Notes: generated by a model not told the origin, from the sequence alone. A stretch of 64,000 bases of DNA from Doris montereyensis (GCA_037039925.1 JAXRKP010001100.1:10001-74000), one strand, 5' to 3'. Positions 1 to 16,226 are shown, counted from the first letter of the stretch. Made by a program: numbers and translations.

Positions 1-504
1 ATCAATGTTTCAGTATGTATCTTTACCTTGTTTTTGAATGAGTGCATGCATAAAAACATGTAGTAGAAGTTTGGAAGCAATAACTACATTTTGAAATGTT
101 CTATCATCACATACGTTTCACATTGAATCACTAGTTTCTCTGAGGTCAAAACAGCTTATAGATGTGGGTAAAATTGTGTAATAATAATCAACTCGATGAC
201 ACCCAAAACGTGTTATGTCGACATCAGGTAGTTGGATGTCAAATTGACTAAATTTTGTGAGCTGGAATTACGTACAATCGTGTTTAATTTTATTTAAACG
301 TAATGAAAGTAGGATAAATCGTTTCAAAAACCTCTTAAACATATGGTTTCATATATTACATCCCATGGTAAACCAGAATTTTAAATATTTAACAAGCAGT
401 TTATACTGCTTTGATTGATCGCTATTTTAAATTTATAAAAATGACGTCATAATCTGGGGCATATTTTGGCGTCCATCGTTTAAATGACACAGACGTTTGC
501 GTCG
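1..504. other. Upstream intergenic DNA, no gene seen
   Basis: AT-rich sequence without a convincing coding stretch, RNA gene or recognisable repeat. It lies more than 2 kb upstream of the first EAF exon. Confidence 0.5.
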
Positions 505-1005
505 TTAAATATGTGCCTTATGTTAAATATGTGCCTTATGTTAGATATGTGCCTTATGTTAAATATGTGCCTTATGTTAAATATGTGCCTTATGCTAGAT
601 GTGTGCCTTATGTAAAATATGTGCCTTATGATAAATATGTGCCTTATGTTAGATATGTGCCTTATGTTAAATATGTGCCTTATGTTAAATATATGCCTTA
701 TGTTAAATATGTGCCTTATGTTAGATGTGTGCCTTATGCTAGATGTGTGCCTTATGCTAGATGTGTACCTTATGTTAGATGTGTGCCTTATGCTAGATGT
801 GTGTCTTATGTTAGATGTGTGCCTTAGGTTAAATATGTGCCTTATGTTAAATATGTGTCTTATGTTAAATATGTGCCGTATGTTAAATGTGTGCCTTATG
901 CTAGATGTGTGCCTTATGTTAAATATGTGCCTTATGATAAATATGTGCCTTATGTTAGATGTATGCCTTATGTTAAATATGTGCCTTATGTTATATGTGT
1001 CTGGT
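505..1005. repeat. 18-bp minisatellite, about 27 copies
   Basis: Tandem copies of TTATGTTAAATATGTGCC with a few point variants (GTTAGATG, GCTAGATG, GATAAATA). Because 18 is a multiple of three, stop-free frames of 100-130 codons run through it in more than one frame, giving PYVKYV and CLMLNM repeats. These are artefacts of the period and not evidence for a protein. Confidence 0.95.
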
Positions 1006-2160
<1,155 letters not shown>

Positions 2161-2399
2161 TTAGGCTACCGGGTATTTCTCTTTTCTTTTTTTACAGTTT
2201 AAAAGTGGTAAATGAAAAGCTTCATAGCAATCATTACTAGAACTAGATCTACATGACAACAAGGCATGTAAATAATGAATGCAAAGAGACAAAAACCATT
2301 TGACTGGATGAAAACATTATATTCTTTGCACCGTACCGTAATCAGCTAATGTTTGAATAACAAGCTGAAAAGTTCCTCGAGCGAAATAGAAAGTTAAAA

Positions 2400-2662
2400 A
2401 CCCGAAACGGAAAGTGATCAACTCTTCACTCTTCGTCAAGAAGAAGGATCCACCTCCAAATAGAAACACAGCAGCTGCTAGACTATTTGGTTCCTGAACA
2501 TGAGTGATAGATCTATATCTAGCTACTACTTTCTGAAGACAATGAAAACCGCTTTACTCGGACCGTGAATTTGTAGATCTAGCATTCCTTGTTTCCCTCT
2601 AACTTCTTACATTCGACAAGTTAAAGAGATCTGGACCTAGATCTAGATCTAGATCTGGTAGA
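2400..2662 (+). promoter_or_regulatory. Probable promoter / 5' UTR region of EAF
   Basis: Sequence immediately upstream of the EAF start codon. In the EAF frame an in-frame TAA lies at 2600-2602 with no ATG between it and 2663, which supports the chosen start. No TATA box or initiator could be assigned with confidence. AGATCT/TCTAGA words crowd the last 30 bp. The real transcription start is unknown and a non-coding 5' exon is possible. Confidence 0.35.
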
Positions 2663-3230
2663 ATGTCCATTCCATTTGACGATGAACACCATGAACTGAA
2701 ATTAGGAAACAGCTTTGACCCCCATGGCAAAGTTGGCTTCCACTCCATACGGTGTAAGTATTCAAAGTATTGTCTCATATCTTATATTTGTTATCTAGAT
2801 CTATACAATTTTATATCTTGTTTCACAAGTTTTCAGATCTCTCTTATTATTTATAAGTTGGCCAACGCTATTCGCAAGTATGAGAGATAGACTGCCAAAT
2901 ATGGCAATATCCGTCATTAGCCTAATTTTAATGGTGAAAGGATCTCGCCCTCATTGTCATTCGGTTTGTCTTTAATGATGGACCTGAGCATGATCCTAGA
3001 TCAGAAATAGACTGTATTTTTGTGATGAGAGTAGTTAATGAATTTAAACATCTAGATCTAGATGTACAGTAGACTAGATCTAATATAATAATAATAGTTG
3101 ATTCTATTTTGTTATTATTTATCATTTTCAATGTTTCCCCTTGAATGTGACAAATTACAGTTGAATATGGTGGATGGGAACGGTTCACCATTAGATCTAG
3201 ATGTGACGTGATTTGATAAACAGATCTCTG
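2480..3230. repeat. AGATCT/TCTAGA-rich island
   Basis: About a dozen occurrences of the palindromic words AGATCT and TCTAGA, often fused as AGATCTAGATCT, are scattered through and around EAF exon 1. They look like dispersed short-word enrichment rather than a tandem array. The same word enrichment recurs at 23.16-23.9 and 27.18-27.4 kb. Confidence 0.6.
2663..2753 (+). CDS. EAF: ELL-associated factor (EAF), coding exon 1
   Basis: EAF proteins bind the RNA polymerase II elongation factor ELL and stimulate its activity; they belong to ELL-containing (super) elongation complexes in the nucleus. This exon encodes 30 residues from ATG at 2663 plus the first base of codon 31. It carries the EAF N-terminal pattern LKLGNSF...FHSIR, matching the vertebrate LRLGESF...FHTIR. 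The donor is CGGT|GTAAGT after 2753 (phase 1). Joining to the acceptor at 9551 rebuilds a tyrosine codon and the run RYDFKPASVDTS, the family hallmark. An in-frame stop at 2600 supports the start. The identification rests on all six exons appearing in order on one strand with splice sites, not on this exon alone. Confidence 0.92.
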
Positions 3231-3590
3231 TTATTTTCGGGCGGAGAATAAGCAAATTTGTTTATTCTCCGCCGGTTTTCTACTGCCGTGGTCTCGCCGG
3301 TATGGAGATGTGACATGATCACGCGGTCCGTGGTTCCCCCGGCATTTCTTTCAGATTCATTGTCTGTTCCCTGTTGGACTGCTTTTGTGAAGAATCTTTC
3401 CCAAACGTGTTGATAATGGATTTCGTCCAAGGTGCAAGATTTAACTGCCATGCTGATTTGCAAACAAGGCTAAAAGAATATGAACAAACAACCTTTTGTA
3501 AATTTTCCTTGGTCGGAGCAGAGAAAGTGAACGAACGACCCGCTGTTGAACGTTTCAAATACGGTGCTTTTGCAGCAGGGTCTAGGACGG
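2754..3590. other. EAF intron 1, 5' part, no gene seen
   Basis: Intronic. Contains AGATCT-rich words to about 3230, then unremarkable sequence. A stretch near 3430-3470 (GATTTAACTGC...GATTTGCAAACA) is loosely echoed at about 4565-4600, on the other side of the CT tracts, which suggests a local duplication. Confidence 0.4.
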
Positions 3591-3596
3591 AGAGAC

Positions 3597-3861
3597 TCCT
3601 CTCTGTCTCTCTCTCCCTCTCTCTCCCTCTCTCTCTGTGTGTCTCCCTCGCCTCCCTCTAAGGCAAGAAAGAAGAAGAAGAAGAAATCTTTCTCCCTCAT
3701 TCTCTCTCTGTGTCTCTCTCTGCTCTCTCTCTTCTCTCTGTGTGTGTCTGTCTCTCTCCCTCTCTCTCCCTCCCTCTCTCTCTCTCTCTCAGAAGAAGAG
3801 GAAGAGGAAAGAAAGAGGAAGGAAGGAAGAAGAGAGCCTCTCTCTCTCTCCCTCCCTCCCC

Positions 3862-3894
<33 letters not shown>

Positions 3895-4097
3895 TCTGTG
3901 TGTCTCTCTCTGTGTGTCTCTCTCTCCCTCCATCTCCCTCTCAGAGGAAGAGGCAAGAAGGAACAGAAAGAAGAAGAAGAAGAATTTCTCTCTCCTCAGA
4001 TGTGTCTCTCTCTCCCTCCCTCTCTCTCTCTCTCTTGAAGAAGAGGAAAGAGGAAGAGGAAGAAGGAGAAGAAAAGGAAGAAGAAGAAGCTCAAATT

Positions 4098-4170
<73 letters not shown>
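3597..4170. repeat. (CT)n-rich polypyrimidine block with GAA-rich interruptions
   Basis: Long runs of CTCTCT with TGTGTG variants are broken by short purine blocks (AAGAAGAAGAGG). Strong strand asymmetry. All serine/leucine open frames here are low-complexity shadows. Confidence 0.95.
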
Positions 4171-4171
<1 letters not shown>

Positions 4172-4286
4172 CTGCTGATGTAGTGACTATGCTACTGTAC
4201 TGTAATTGTACAATTTCTCAAAACCATCACCTCACCTCTCGTGTTGAGATTCTATGGAAAATAAGCACAGCCTTCTGATAAACAAT

Positions 4287-6899
<2,613 letters not shown>

Positions 6900-7165
6900 T
6901 CCGCCTTTGAATCGCAAGGGATTAGCCCACTACCCTAGGTAGATGGTGGGCCTGCACTAAGGCCCCCTTCCGGGCCTTGTTAGTTTCTATGGCTCCCTTC
7001 TGACCAGGACCAGCCTGAAAGGCAGCAGGTTGCTATTTTCTCCAGAGTCCTCTCTGGCCTACAAGGCAGCTTTTGGGGTTCTCTCTAATCTCTGCAGGCA
7101 GCAGGAGACTCGTGAGACCTCCTTATCACCGTACATGTGCTTACCTGTCCACTGCCGGGTCATAT
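6900..7165 (-). mobile_element. Solitary 5'-end module of LINE family A
   Basis: Contains TAGGTAGATGGTGGGCC, a CCGGGCCTTGTTA block, GCAGCAGGAGACTCGTG and CTTACCTGTCCACTGCC. The same ordered blocks occur at 26.84-27.04 and 52.33-52.62 kb (same orientation) and at 11.84-12.06 kb (opposite), where they sit directly 5' of family A endonuclease sequence. Here no LINE body follows. Confidence 0.6.
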
Positions 7166-8649
7166 CTTCTTCACCTATTTATTGTTTCTACATTTTTTTT
7201 CCTTATCACATTTTTCATAGCTGTGATTCATAATAAAACTGGCATTCGTTTCAAATTTGAATATGTCAAATTTCCTGTTTTCTCTTATTTACAATAATTC
7301 AATGTGTAGCTTGTGCAGCCCTTATTTGTGTCTTTTACAAGGCTCTCTGACTCTTACTTCTCTTAGAGCATATATGAATGAGCCATTAAATATAGATTTC
7401 TTATTTAAGGATTTTAATGTGGGCAGCAGATGAAACATGGTCTTTTGTCAAATATTTTTTGCTTAAGGTGCATCTTGACTGGGTCAAAGGCCACATTTCA
7501 TTATTTACATTACCATTCTTTTTAAAAAATGAACTCTTTTTTTTTAGTTTGTTGTTTTGTTATTGTTCTTCTCTCACTTAAGACAAGGGGTAGGATGGCA
7601 AAGACATTCAGCAACAACGTTTTTTTTATTGGGTGGCATGCATGTCATACAGAGCATGATTTCTGAGGATAAAAAGGGACACAAGACCTTTATAATAATA
7701 AAATGAACATTTATAAAGCGCACAGATCTTTTTCGAGAGAAAGAAGCTCTAGGCGCTGTACATTAAATTACATGACTTTGACGAAAAGGGTTAAATGGAC
7801 TTATAAAGGAAAATACATGAACATGATATTACAGCAGTGACCGCCTAAATGCCCGGTGCTTGGGAAGCAGAGTAAACAGGCATTAAGGCAAAAATTAAAT
7901 AGACCAGGGGTAGAAAAAGTCAGCAAGTGGGGGGGGGAGTGTAGTCAGCAAGTGAGGTGGGGGGAGTGTAGTCAGCAAGTGAGTTCATCGGGCATGGTGC
8001 AGAAATGCAACATTTTTTGTGATTTTAATAAACCTCTCTTTACAAAACCGTATTTCAATGCCCCATTTTATTTCATCTGATTTGTTGATGATAGCTTGTC
8101 ACAAAGACCCGAAGGCACGATTTATAAGGCCAATACTATAGAGGGGAGCAATAAAACTGTTCACACCTTGTACCTCGATCGCGATGAGTGCCTGGTCTAT
8201 TAAAAACGCCAAGTGATTGCATGCACTTACGACATCAAGAAATAGCCGTGGGCGGAGTCCGTAAGACTGTTCAATTCTAATTGCCTAGTGACAAACTGGT
8301 GATTCAATGGGACAAAGGATGTGCTGTTCAGGGGGTGGAGTTATGAAGGGTGGTTACAATGCATGGCACATTGTCAATGGGCATAAGCTATACTAGCGAT
8401 GGGATTACATGAATGTATGATAAAATAATAAAGAAGAGAAATTTTAATCAACTACGGGCGTACTTTGTGATAATTTGGAGAAGATGATGCCTACAGTTGC
8501 TGTTGAGACCGGGTATTTATGCGAAAGTTTTGGTTTTGAAACAGCATTTAAAGGCAATCTACATATAGAAAAAGATTATAGCTTAACAATACAAGATGAA
8601 GCATTCTAAGAGCGGGTTAATAGGGCAATAAAGAATCGCCTTCAAAAAA
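7166..8649. other. EAF intron 1, no gene seen
   Basis: Holds a possible LINE 3'-end remnant at about 7698-7775 (TTTATAAAGCGC ... CTAGGCGCTGTACATTAAATT). A small imperfect repeat of GTCAGCAAGTG with G-runs lies at about 7919-7985. Otherwise unremarkable. Confidence 0.4.
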
Positions 8650-9040
8650 TAAATGGGTAGGTCTTTTCAATTGACAAAAAGAAATGTCTTTAAATTCTTT
8701 TTAAAAACCTCAAGAGAGGGTGCTTCTCTGATAACCAGAGGCAAGTTGTTCCAAGCAATGGCTGAAAAGTTGGAGGAGCATCTAGACCCTACTTGCTTTT
8801 TAGTTCTAGGAGCACTCAGTTTTGTTTTGTCTCTAAGAGCTCCTGAGGTTGCGAACGGTTCTATAGGTTTCAAAAAGATGGGAGGAGCCATGGAGTATAT
8901 TGAAAACTAAAATATTAGTTTCGAAAGAAATTCTATTGGACACTGGAATTCTATTGAGTTCTTTTAAGATTGGACCTACTCCTTCCGGTTTGCATTTTTT
9001 CATTGTTGGCCGTGCAGCGTTGTTTTGAACGACCTGCAAA
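8650..9040 (-). pseudogene. CR1/L2-like LINE reverse transcriptase, C-terminal fragment
   Basis: Minus-strand translation from 9039 gives LQ/MQVVQNNAARPTMKK, then PILKELNRIPVSNRISFETN and ILVFNILHGSSHLF. After a frameshift near 8880 it gives NFSAIAWNNLPLVIREAPSL and FKKNLKTFLF. These match the conserved post-RT end of CR1/L2-type ORF2 proteins (LQRVQNxAARLV, LHWLPVxxRIxFK, LWNxLPxxIRxAxSLxxFKKxLKTxLF). Both termini are missing and it is frameshifted, so it is a dead fragment in EAF intron 1. Confidence 0.85.
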
Positions 9041-9551
9041 CAGTGGATTTTATTTTCTTCTCAGAATTTGTCACCGTGATCAAAGAGAGGGAGAGACATT
9101 GGATCGTCTATCTGACAGACCTATCAAGCCAGGGTGGGAAAGGTCGAGTAAGGGTGACCAGACCCGAAACAGCCAAAGACTAGCTACATAACTGCGTGTG
9201 TATGTGTACACTTGGTTAACATAGATCTAGATGACACTCAAACACAGAAACACATGCATGACAAAATCTCAATACTGGGACACAGCAAGAAGATGTTTTC
9301 AAGTTTATTTTTAACAAGAATTGACTCTTTAAATGTATCATATTGAAGACGGACTTACAAAAACTGTTGCATTTTGGCACAGTCAAGCCAGTCTTTGCGT
9401 TTTGAGGAGTATCTAGCGTTACGTGAAGAAAAACGGGCATTATAACGAATCATGCAATTGGCGGAGACTACTATATTTGCATAAATTAAGAGTTTATTCT
9501 TTATGCAAGCTGCATATTGTAACTCCTCCATATTTTGTAATTTGATTTCAG
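9041..9551. other. EAF intron 1, 3' end, no further gene seen
   Basis: Ordinary intronic sequence ending in the acceptor TTTGATTTCAG at 9541-9551. Confidence 0.5.
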
Positions 9552-9646
9552 ATGATTTCAAGCCAGCATCCGTAGACACCAGCAAAGAGGCATGTGTGGA
9601 GGTTGGTGCTAGACATCAGGTCACAGTGACTGTTCCTCATATTGAG
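9552..9646 (+). CDS. EAF: ELL-associated factor (EAF), coding exon 2
   Basis: Begins after TTTGATTTCAG (phase 1) and ends before GTACGT at 9647 (phase 0). After the split tyrosine codon it encodes 31 residues beginning DFKPASVDTSKEACVEV and ending VTVTVPHIE. Vertebrate EAF1 has DFKPASIDTS followed by a basic/acidic loop and VTITLPHI at the same spacing. This is part of the folded N-terminal EAF domain through which the family contacts ELL. All bases between the splice sites are open in this frame only. Confidence 0.93.
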
Positions 9647-10044
9647 GTACGTCTTAAAGTGTCTATATGGCCACCCTCATGCTGAAACATGCTGGAAGCT
9701 GGAATATTGCACCAACACTGTTCTGTATGACTAAGAGGATTATTTGTAGTGGCGTGTTGCTCTTACAGCCATTTTCTTGGCAACCGTAGAAAAAAAATGA
9801 ACCAGTGATAATTAATATTGCCTTTGTGAAACCAACCCTGTTGTTTGATATCCTTGATGTCAACTTTTTCAATATTCGTATACATTTTTTTCTTCCGCAT
9901 CCCTCCCCAATTGCCAAAATCCAAGAACAGACGCACACCTTCAGCTCTATTGAAATTTTAGAAGTGGTCGCATTTAATACAACTTTTGTGTGTATTTATT
10001 ACCCCCTCCCTCCACATCCAATAAAATAACACATAAATTGTTTG

Positions 10045-11800
10045 TAGATGAGTACGCCGATCTCCTCGACAACTCCACAATGGCATCAAATCGCTTTCGT
10101 CCATCTTGGCGACTTAAATATTCACTTTGACGAACAAAATGACGTTAACACAGGACACATGACAATGTTACTCGCCAATCACCAAGTACACCAAATCATC
10201 GACTCACCAACACACTCACTATATGCTTGACTGGGTCGTGACAAATGACCCGACCGCCATCTTTGAAGTCAAAAACATAATACTGTCCAACCACCCACTC
10301 AAGTCCTACCATTTCGTCATCATCTTCTGCATTGACACATTGAAATCATATACCTAGATGAAATCGATTGTCTCTAGAAATGTCAAAGACATGGACACCC
10401 ATAAATTCACTCAAAAATCCAGGACAGTCTTTTTTGAATGAGTGACATACAAAATGTAGATCAAGCTGAACTATACTTGTATGCTGTTCTGAAAATACCT
10501 TTGACAAGAGACCATCGGCACCATGGCTCACAGACAGTAATAACAGTAACAGCTAAGCAATGTCGGCGTGCTGCTCATCGTAAGACTTACCAAGACAGCA
10601 TCAATCGGTTGAAAAATATAATAGTCAATGGAGGAAAAAACTACCTGGAAGAGAGAATAACTAAATGTAAAAGCATCAAGGCCGTTTTTATCAATTTCTA
10701 ACGAGTTGAAAGGAATCTCCAATGTGTCACCTCTTCCCACAAAGTTTTCACCTGAAGAACTCGCCCAGTGTTTTGGCCAATTCTTCATGGATAATATAAA
10801 GTCTCTAAAATTAGACAAGGTCTAGACCATCATGACGAGGACTCTTCTGATTCTGATATTGAGCCATTCACGGAAAATTATGATCGCTCTCTTTTTACTG
10901 TTTTAAGAGATGTGTCTGTCTCAGAAATCTCAAATTTGATTCTATCATCTCCACCAAAATCATGTCCCCTTGACCTGATTCCCACAAATAAAAAATTGAA
11001 ATGACCGCACAACTCCATTCATTACAGACATAATTAATTATTCTCTTAAGACAGGCGTTGTCCCTGACTGCTTTAAATCGGCTATTGTAACTCCACTTCT
11101 CAAATTTGTGTCTAATCTTCCTTTCATTTATAAAATTTTAGAAAAAGTAGTACTCATGCAACTGAAAGAGCAATTACATCTGAACAACCTCATTGTGACA
11201 TTTCAATCAGCATATTGAGCTAATCATAGCACTGAAAGGCTGAAAATTGTCAATGGTAGAGCTCTGGGCGCAGTTTAAAATATTTTTTTTTAAATTACTC
11301 ACTACACACACAACTACATGAAAAAATGCAAAAAACGGGCTTAAAAATTACATTGTTAAATGATACTCTCTAACCAGAAACACTCAAAGCTTTTCTAAAT
11401 AAATATGTACATTATTACTATTGTTATTATATCCTTTTCAAATTCGGCCAAAAGTCTGGGAGTTTTTCTTGACAGCACACTTTTGATGGACTACCAAATT
11501 GAGCACACTGTAAAAATAATGTACATTGAGATGTGCAAGATTTTACACATGAAATCTCTGTTCTCGCAAGAATCTATCAAAACGTTTGCTGTGTCCTTAA
11601 TTCTGTCCCGAATGGACTATTGCAACTCTCCTTTTCCGGATCTCACAGATACCAGGATAAAAAAGCTCCAAAGGGTACAAAATTGTGCAGCAAAGTTGGT
11701 TCTTGGGAAGACCAGATTCGACAGTAGTTCCAGAGATTTGTCTTTTTTGTTACAAATCATTGCATTCTATCTACATTCAAGATCTGCTCTTCCCATATGA
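10045..11800 (+). pseudogene. CR1/L2-like LINE ORF2 relic
   Basis: Decayed non-LTR retrotransposon in EAF intron 2. At 10099-10230 the endonuclease end reads HLGDLNIHFDEQND...IIDSPTHS, matching GDFNIHF...PTH of CR1/L2 endonucleases. Around 10925-11240, with frameshifts and stops, it reads PPKSCPLDLIPT, TGVVPDCFKSAIVTPLLK and ILEKVV, then FQSAY and NHSTERL, the RT fingers/palm region. At 11438-11760 it reads SLGVFLDSTLLMD...SRMDYCNSPF...LQRVQNCAAKLVLGKTRFD, the region after the RT. The segment that should carry the (Y/F)xDD catalytic box is missing between about 11250 and 11430. The element cannot be functional. Confidence 0.88.
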
Positions 11801-11834
11801 ACCGCATCGTGTGCTAAGATCGGTGCAAAAACTC

Positions 11835-14800
11835 ACCGGGGCATTCAGCAGGTAAGCACCTGTACATGGAGTAGACATCCAGCCCTCCATGAGTCTCTTG
11901 CTGCCTTGCAGGCGGGTCTTAGCTGACCGAAGGCTAAGGGAATTAACCCTGACAGAAAATAACAAGGCCTGGTAGGGGGCCTCAATGTGGCATCCCCACT
12001 ATCTACCTAGGGTACAGTGGGCTAATCCTCTGCATATCCAAAACCAAACTGATTCAGAGAAATAAACCCAATATACCTGGCTTGATCTTTCCACGGTGAA
12101 CTATTGATAGCTTATGGACCAAGCTAAGACGCCACTAAAAAAGAAAAAGATATCTTCGAAAATGATTTACAAATGTCTGCAAAGAATCTTAAACCCAAAC
12201 AGCAACTAACGGTTTTGGGAGATTTAAACAATGTAGAAACGCCAGGATGAGTAATACGTGGAAGAAGGAGAGACAACAACTTCTCCGAGTGGAGAGAGAC
12301 TAATAGATTTTTTGCCTAATAACATGAAAATAGTCAACACATTTTTTCCTCATAAAGATATCCACAAATATACAAGAGTAAATGAAGATAGAAGTGAAAA
12401 GTCAATGATAGACTACAAAAGGTATGGCGAACGTTCATTTTCTTATGTTGGCCCTGTTGTATGGAATGATTTACCCAGGGAAATTAGAGAAGCAAAGAGT
12501 CTCAACATATTTAAATGTCAATTGAAACACCATCTTTTCAAAAAGGCATATCTCATTTGATAAAATTTGTGTATTATGTTTCACCATTAATTTGAATGTA
12601 AATTTTGATGATTTATATACTTGTCCTTGTAATTGAAATTGGTATACCATTATCTATACTATTATGAATTATAATATTATAGATCTACTTCTTTTGCTTT
12701 TTTGAATGCGCATAGAGCATTAAGTAATTTCTTGGATATGCGCTATAAAAATGCTATTCATTATTATTATTATTATTATTATAATAGTTAGCATCTACTT
12801 TTTTACAGTACATTGGATGCAAGAGTAAAAAGAGGAGCAGAAATATTTAGTGATCATCATCTAGTGATTGCCAAAATGAGAATACTGATTGAAAACAAAC
12901 AGAAAAGGAAAGAGAAGAAAGCTACTAAACTCAAAATAGAGGGAACTAAATAAACCAATAGTAAAAGAGATATACCAATCTAGGATCAAATGATTATCAG
13001 TGAAAGGCAGATGGATCTAAATGATAGCACAATAGAAGAAAAGGGGCAAATGTGTAAAGAAACACTCCTCAGTTGTACAGGCGAGGTCTGTGGTAGGAAA
13101 CAAAATAAAGGAGATAGGAAAGACAGTAATGCGGAATGAGAATGTCAAGACTAAGATGAAAGAAAAGAAGGTTGCCTGGAAGAAGTACTTGCAAACAAAA
13201 AGACCAGAGGATAGGATAGATTATGTGACCAAAAGAATTATCGCCAAAAGGAAGTTAGGAAAGCAAAACAGGAACAATGGGAAGAGTTTGGCCAAAGACT
13301 TCAAGAAACCTATCAAGGAAATCAAAAGCTGTTCCGGGAGCAATGAAGAGTATGAGAAAGACCAAAGCATGCCCAATACGACAAATTATAAATGTCAAAG
13401 GAGCAAAAATGAAAGAAGACAGCGGAAACATGGAGAAAGTATTTTCAACAATTACATAATCCCTCCAGAACATATGAAGCGAGGAGTAAAGATCAATTAG
13501 TAAGAGTAACAAGTTATCCAGAGGAGACAGCTGAGCATATAGCTATCTCAATGGAAGAACTCCAAACAGCTGTAAGAAAAGTGAAATTAGGAAAGGCCCC
13601 AGGAGCAGATCAAGTTTATCCAGAAATGATTAAAAACCAAGGGAGAGAAGCAGACAAACTGCTACATGCAATATGCCAACAAGCATGGAAGTCAAAACAA
13701 GTGTCAGACGACTGGAAAAAGGGAACATAAGAAAGGATCAACTATGGAATGATCAAACTATAGAGGGATAAGTGTATTCCAGGATACTGGAAATGAGACT
13801 CAGGAAAAGAGTAGAGGATCAGATTGAAGAACAGAGCGGATTTAGCCCAGGAAGAAATGTACAAGACAACATTATTTACAATTAGACAAATAATAGAAAA
13901 ATTCCTTGAGAGAAACATTGATTTGCACCCGTGTATTGACTTGCACCTGTGTTTTATAGACCTTGAAAAGGCATTTGACACTGTGAGGAGGGACGAAGTA
14001 TGGCATTCTTTAAGGAACACAATGGAGAGCAAAATTTAATAGAAACCAACATTTTTCACATTTAACCAAGATGTGCAGTGAGAGTAGCTGGAAACATATC
14101 TGCAGAATTTGATGTAGATATAGGGGTAAGACAGGGTTGTATCCTAAGTTCTCTTTTGCTTATCACATTTATGGATTCAGTCGCAAAGGCTTCCTCAAAA
14201 ATGAAGAAAATGAATGTAGGTATGTGGAAGCTCAAACCAGTAAATGTATCAATGCTTTCATTTGCCGATGATATAGTTCTGTTTGGAAAATCAGAAAGTG
14301 ACCTTCAGTCGAATATCAACATTATTAACAATGAACTAATTAAAAGAGGAATGAGAGTAAATGCAAAGAAAACCAAAACAATGCTAGTAACTAGGGAAGC
14401 TAAAACACAAAATCTTAAATCGGGCAGGTAGAATTTAGAACAAGTTCACAACTACAATTACCTAGGAGTAATGATTAACTCTGAGGGAAAACTAAGAGAA
14501 GAAATCAGCCAGGGAATCCAAAGGGCAAGTGCAATATATAACCATCTAGGAAAGGCATTTGTAGGTAAACAAGAATTGTTAACAAAAACCAAAATCGCAG
14601 TATACAACACAGTTTACTGTCCTACTCTTCTCTATGGCAGTGAAACCTAGACTTTAGACAGTAGATAATACAGCAGAGTAAAGGCTGCTGAAATCAAATA
14701 TCTAAGAAGTAGGGAAAACTAAAAGAGACAAAATCAGAAACACAACAATAACAGATCAAACCAAAGCAGATGGCATAAAAAGTAAGATGGAAATAAATCA

Positions 14801-15010
14801 ATTAAGATGGTTTGGGCATGTAAACAGAATGAATGACAATAGAATAGCTAAATCAGTATACAGTGCTAAAGCTCAAGGTAAAAAACCTCGGGGGAACTGG
14901 GAAGAAGATATAAAAGAGGTATTGAAGAATAGAAATTTAACGTTTTTGGAAGGAAACAGAAAATGCCAGGACAGGGCATCCTGGAGAAAGATCATCTCGG
15001 GCATGTGAAC
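11835..15010 (+). pseudogene. LINE family A element (endonuclease-RT), interrupted and frameshifted
   Basis: A near-complete non-LTR element in EAF intron 2. A 5' module (11.84-12.06 kb) precedes endonuclease parts at 12.12-12.41 kb and, after a CR1-like insertion, at 12.80-12.96 kb (RGAEIFSDHHLVIAKMRI). The linker at 13.09-13.5 kb is basic. RT motifs follow: LGKAPGADQVYPEMI (about 13590), FIDLEKAFDTVRRDE (about 13950), VRQGCILSSLLL (about 14130) and SFADDIVLF at 14258-14284. The C-terminal part reads LRWFGHVNRMNDNRIAKSVY (about 14800). Several stops and frameshifts show it is dead. Clade assignment (I/Jockey-like) is uncertain. Three other copies lie on the minus strand of this window. Confidence 0.88.
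12414..12781 (+). mobile_element. CR1-like LINE 3' fragment inserted in family A
   Basis: Encodes YGERSFSYVGPVVWNDLPRE and IREAKSLNIFKCQLKHHLFK with a stop at 12558, the extreme C-terminus of a CR1-type ORF2. A short 3' UTR with GATATGCGCTATAAAAATGC and an (ATT)n tail follow. The flanking family A endonuclease sequence resumes at 12782, so this is a nested 5'-truncated insertion. No target-site duplication was evident, which is usual for CR1. Confidence 0.8.
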
Positions 15011-16226
15011 CCATACACTGAAAAGTAGAATGGGAACTGATAAAAAAAAGAAAGAAAAAGCATAACAATAATGGCATTTTCAATACAAAACAAAACATTT
15101 TCTCAAACGTTTTACAAGATATTAAAAAAACAGACGCCAATCTCTTAACATAGACAAAAGGAACCTGTGTGCCAAATATTATAGAAATCGGTCCGTAAAT
15201 GACGGACGAGATAGAATTTTAGTGTGAAAAAACCTCAGACAGGTTGCCCTTCTTGTAACAGTCCCCTTACTCTTTTGACAGTCTGTGGCATTGTTACTAA
15301 TGGAAAAAGGATTGTAAATCTAAGTTTAGATGTGTACTGTTGTGAAAACAGTTGTCATAATGACCAGTTTTTAGTTTTTTCCTCTATTCCTTTATTTGTG
15401 CGCATGTTTGCATACACACGCATGCCTTCAGCTCTTACATCATTCAGCGCCATCATTCAGCGGAAGTAAAATTGGCACAATGTTGATTAGCCGCCACTAC
15501 ACAGGTTTTCAGTGTCATCTTCTCAGTCAGTGTTATGGTAATTGAAATCAAAAGTTTGACTGTTTTTACCTACCCTCATCTACAATATATTGTGTAACAA
15601 AAACAATATACGTCATATGGACATTTTTCTGCCATAAACTTGTAGATAAACGATCGTTCTAACTGAATATGCAAAGAACAGAAAAACATTTTGGTCCCAA
15701 ATTCACCAATCCAGATGCCCATATTGAATGTGTCTGCAAGGCATGGCCTGATAGAAGAGCCACTTGTAAAGACGGGAATCAGATACAAACGAACTACAGC
15801 AGGCAAAGGGCTTTTTGACTGGTACAGACAAAAGAAAAAGTTATTATAGATGATATCCTTCTCTATCACCTCAGTGTCAAAATGATGTATGGTGTCAATT
15901 TAATTTAATGAAACTCTTTATTCTTTAAGTAAAAGAAAAGTTTAGTTTTTTTTCATTTGCCAAGCATTTGTGTAGTCCTTTGATGTTATTTGCTTAGTAG
16001 TTAGATCACTGGATTTGGGATGGTAAAGTCCTGGGCACAAATCCAAGCAAATCTGTGTTCTGTGGGAAGGTCATGAAACTGGGGTGGTTGGTGGGTACTG
16101 CTGGTAGGTCCTATTTCTTTCCTGTCCCTCTTTCAAGTGTGGAAGCCTAACCACTTGGCCACCGTGACCACTAATTTTCCCTAGATGTAAATACAATTGA
16201 TCATAATATGACATTTTCTGTGATAG
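15011..16226. other. EAF intron 2, 3' part
   Basis: No gene seen. At about 16150-16175 the sequence AACCACTTGGCCACCGTGACC, read on the minus strand, resembles a tRNA-type box A (GTGGCCAAGTGGTTAGGC). A SINE relic may therefore lie at about 15975-16175. The intron ends at acceptor TGATAG, 16221-16226. Confidence 0.4.
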
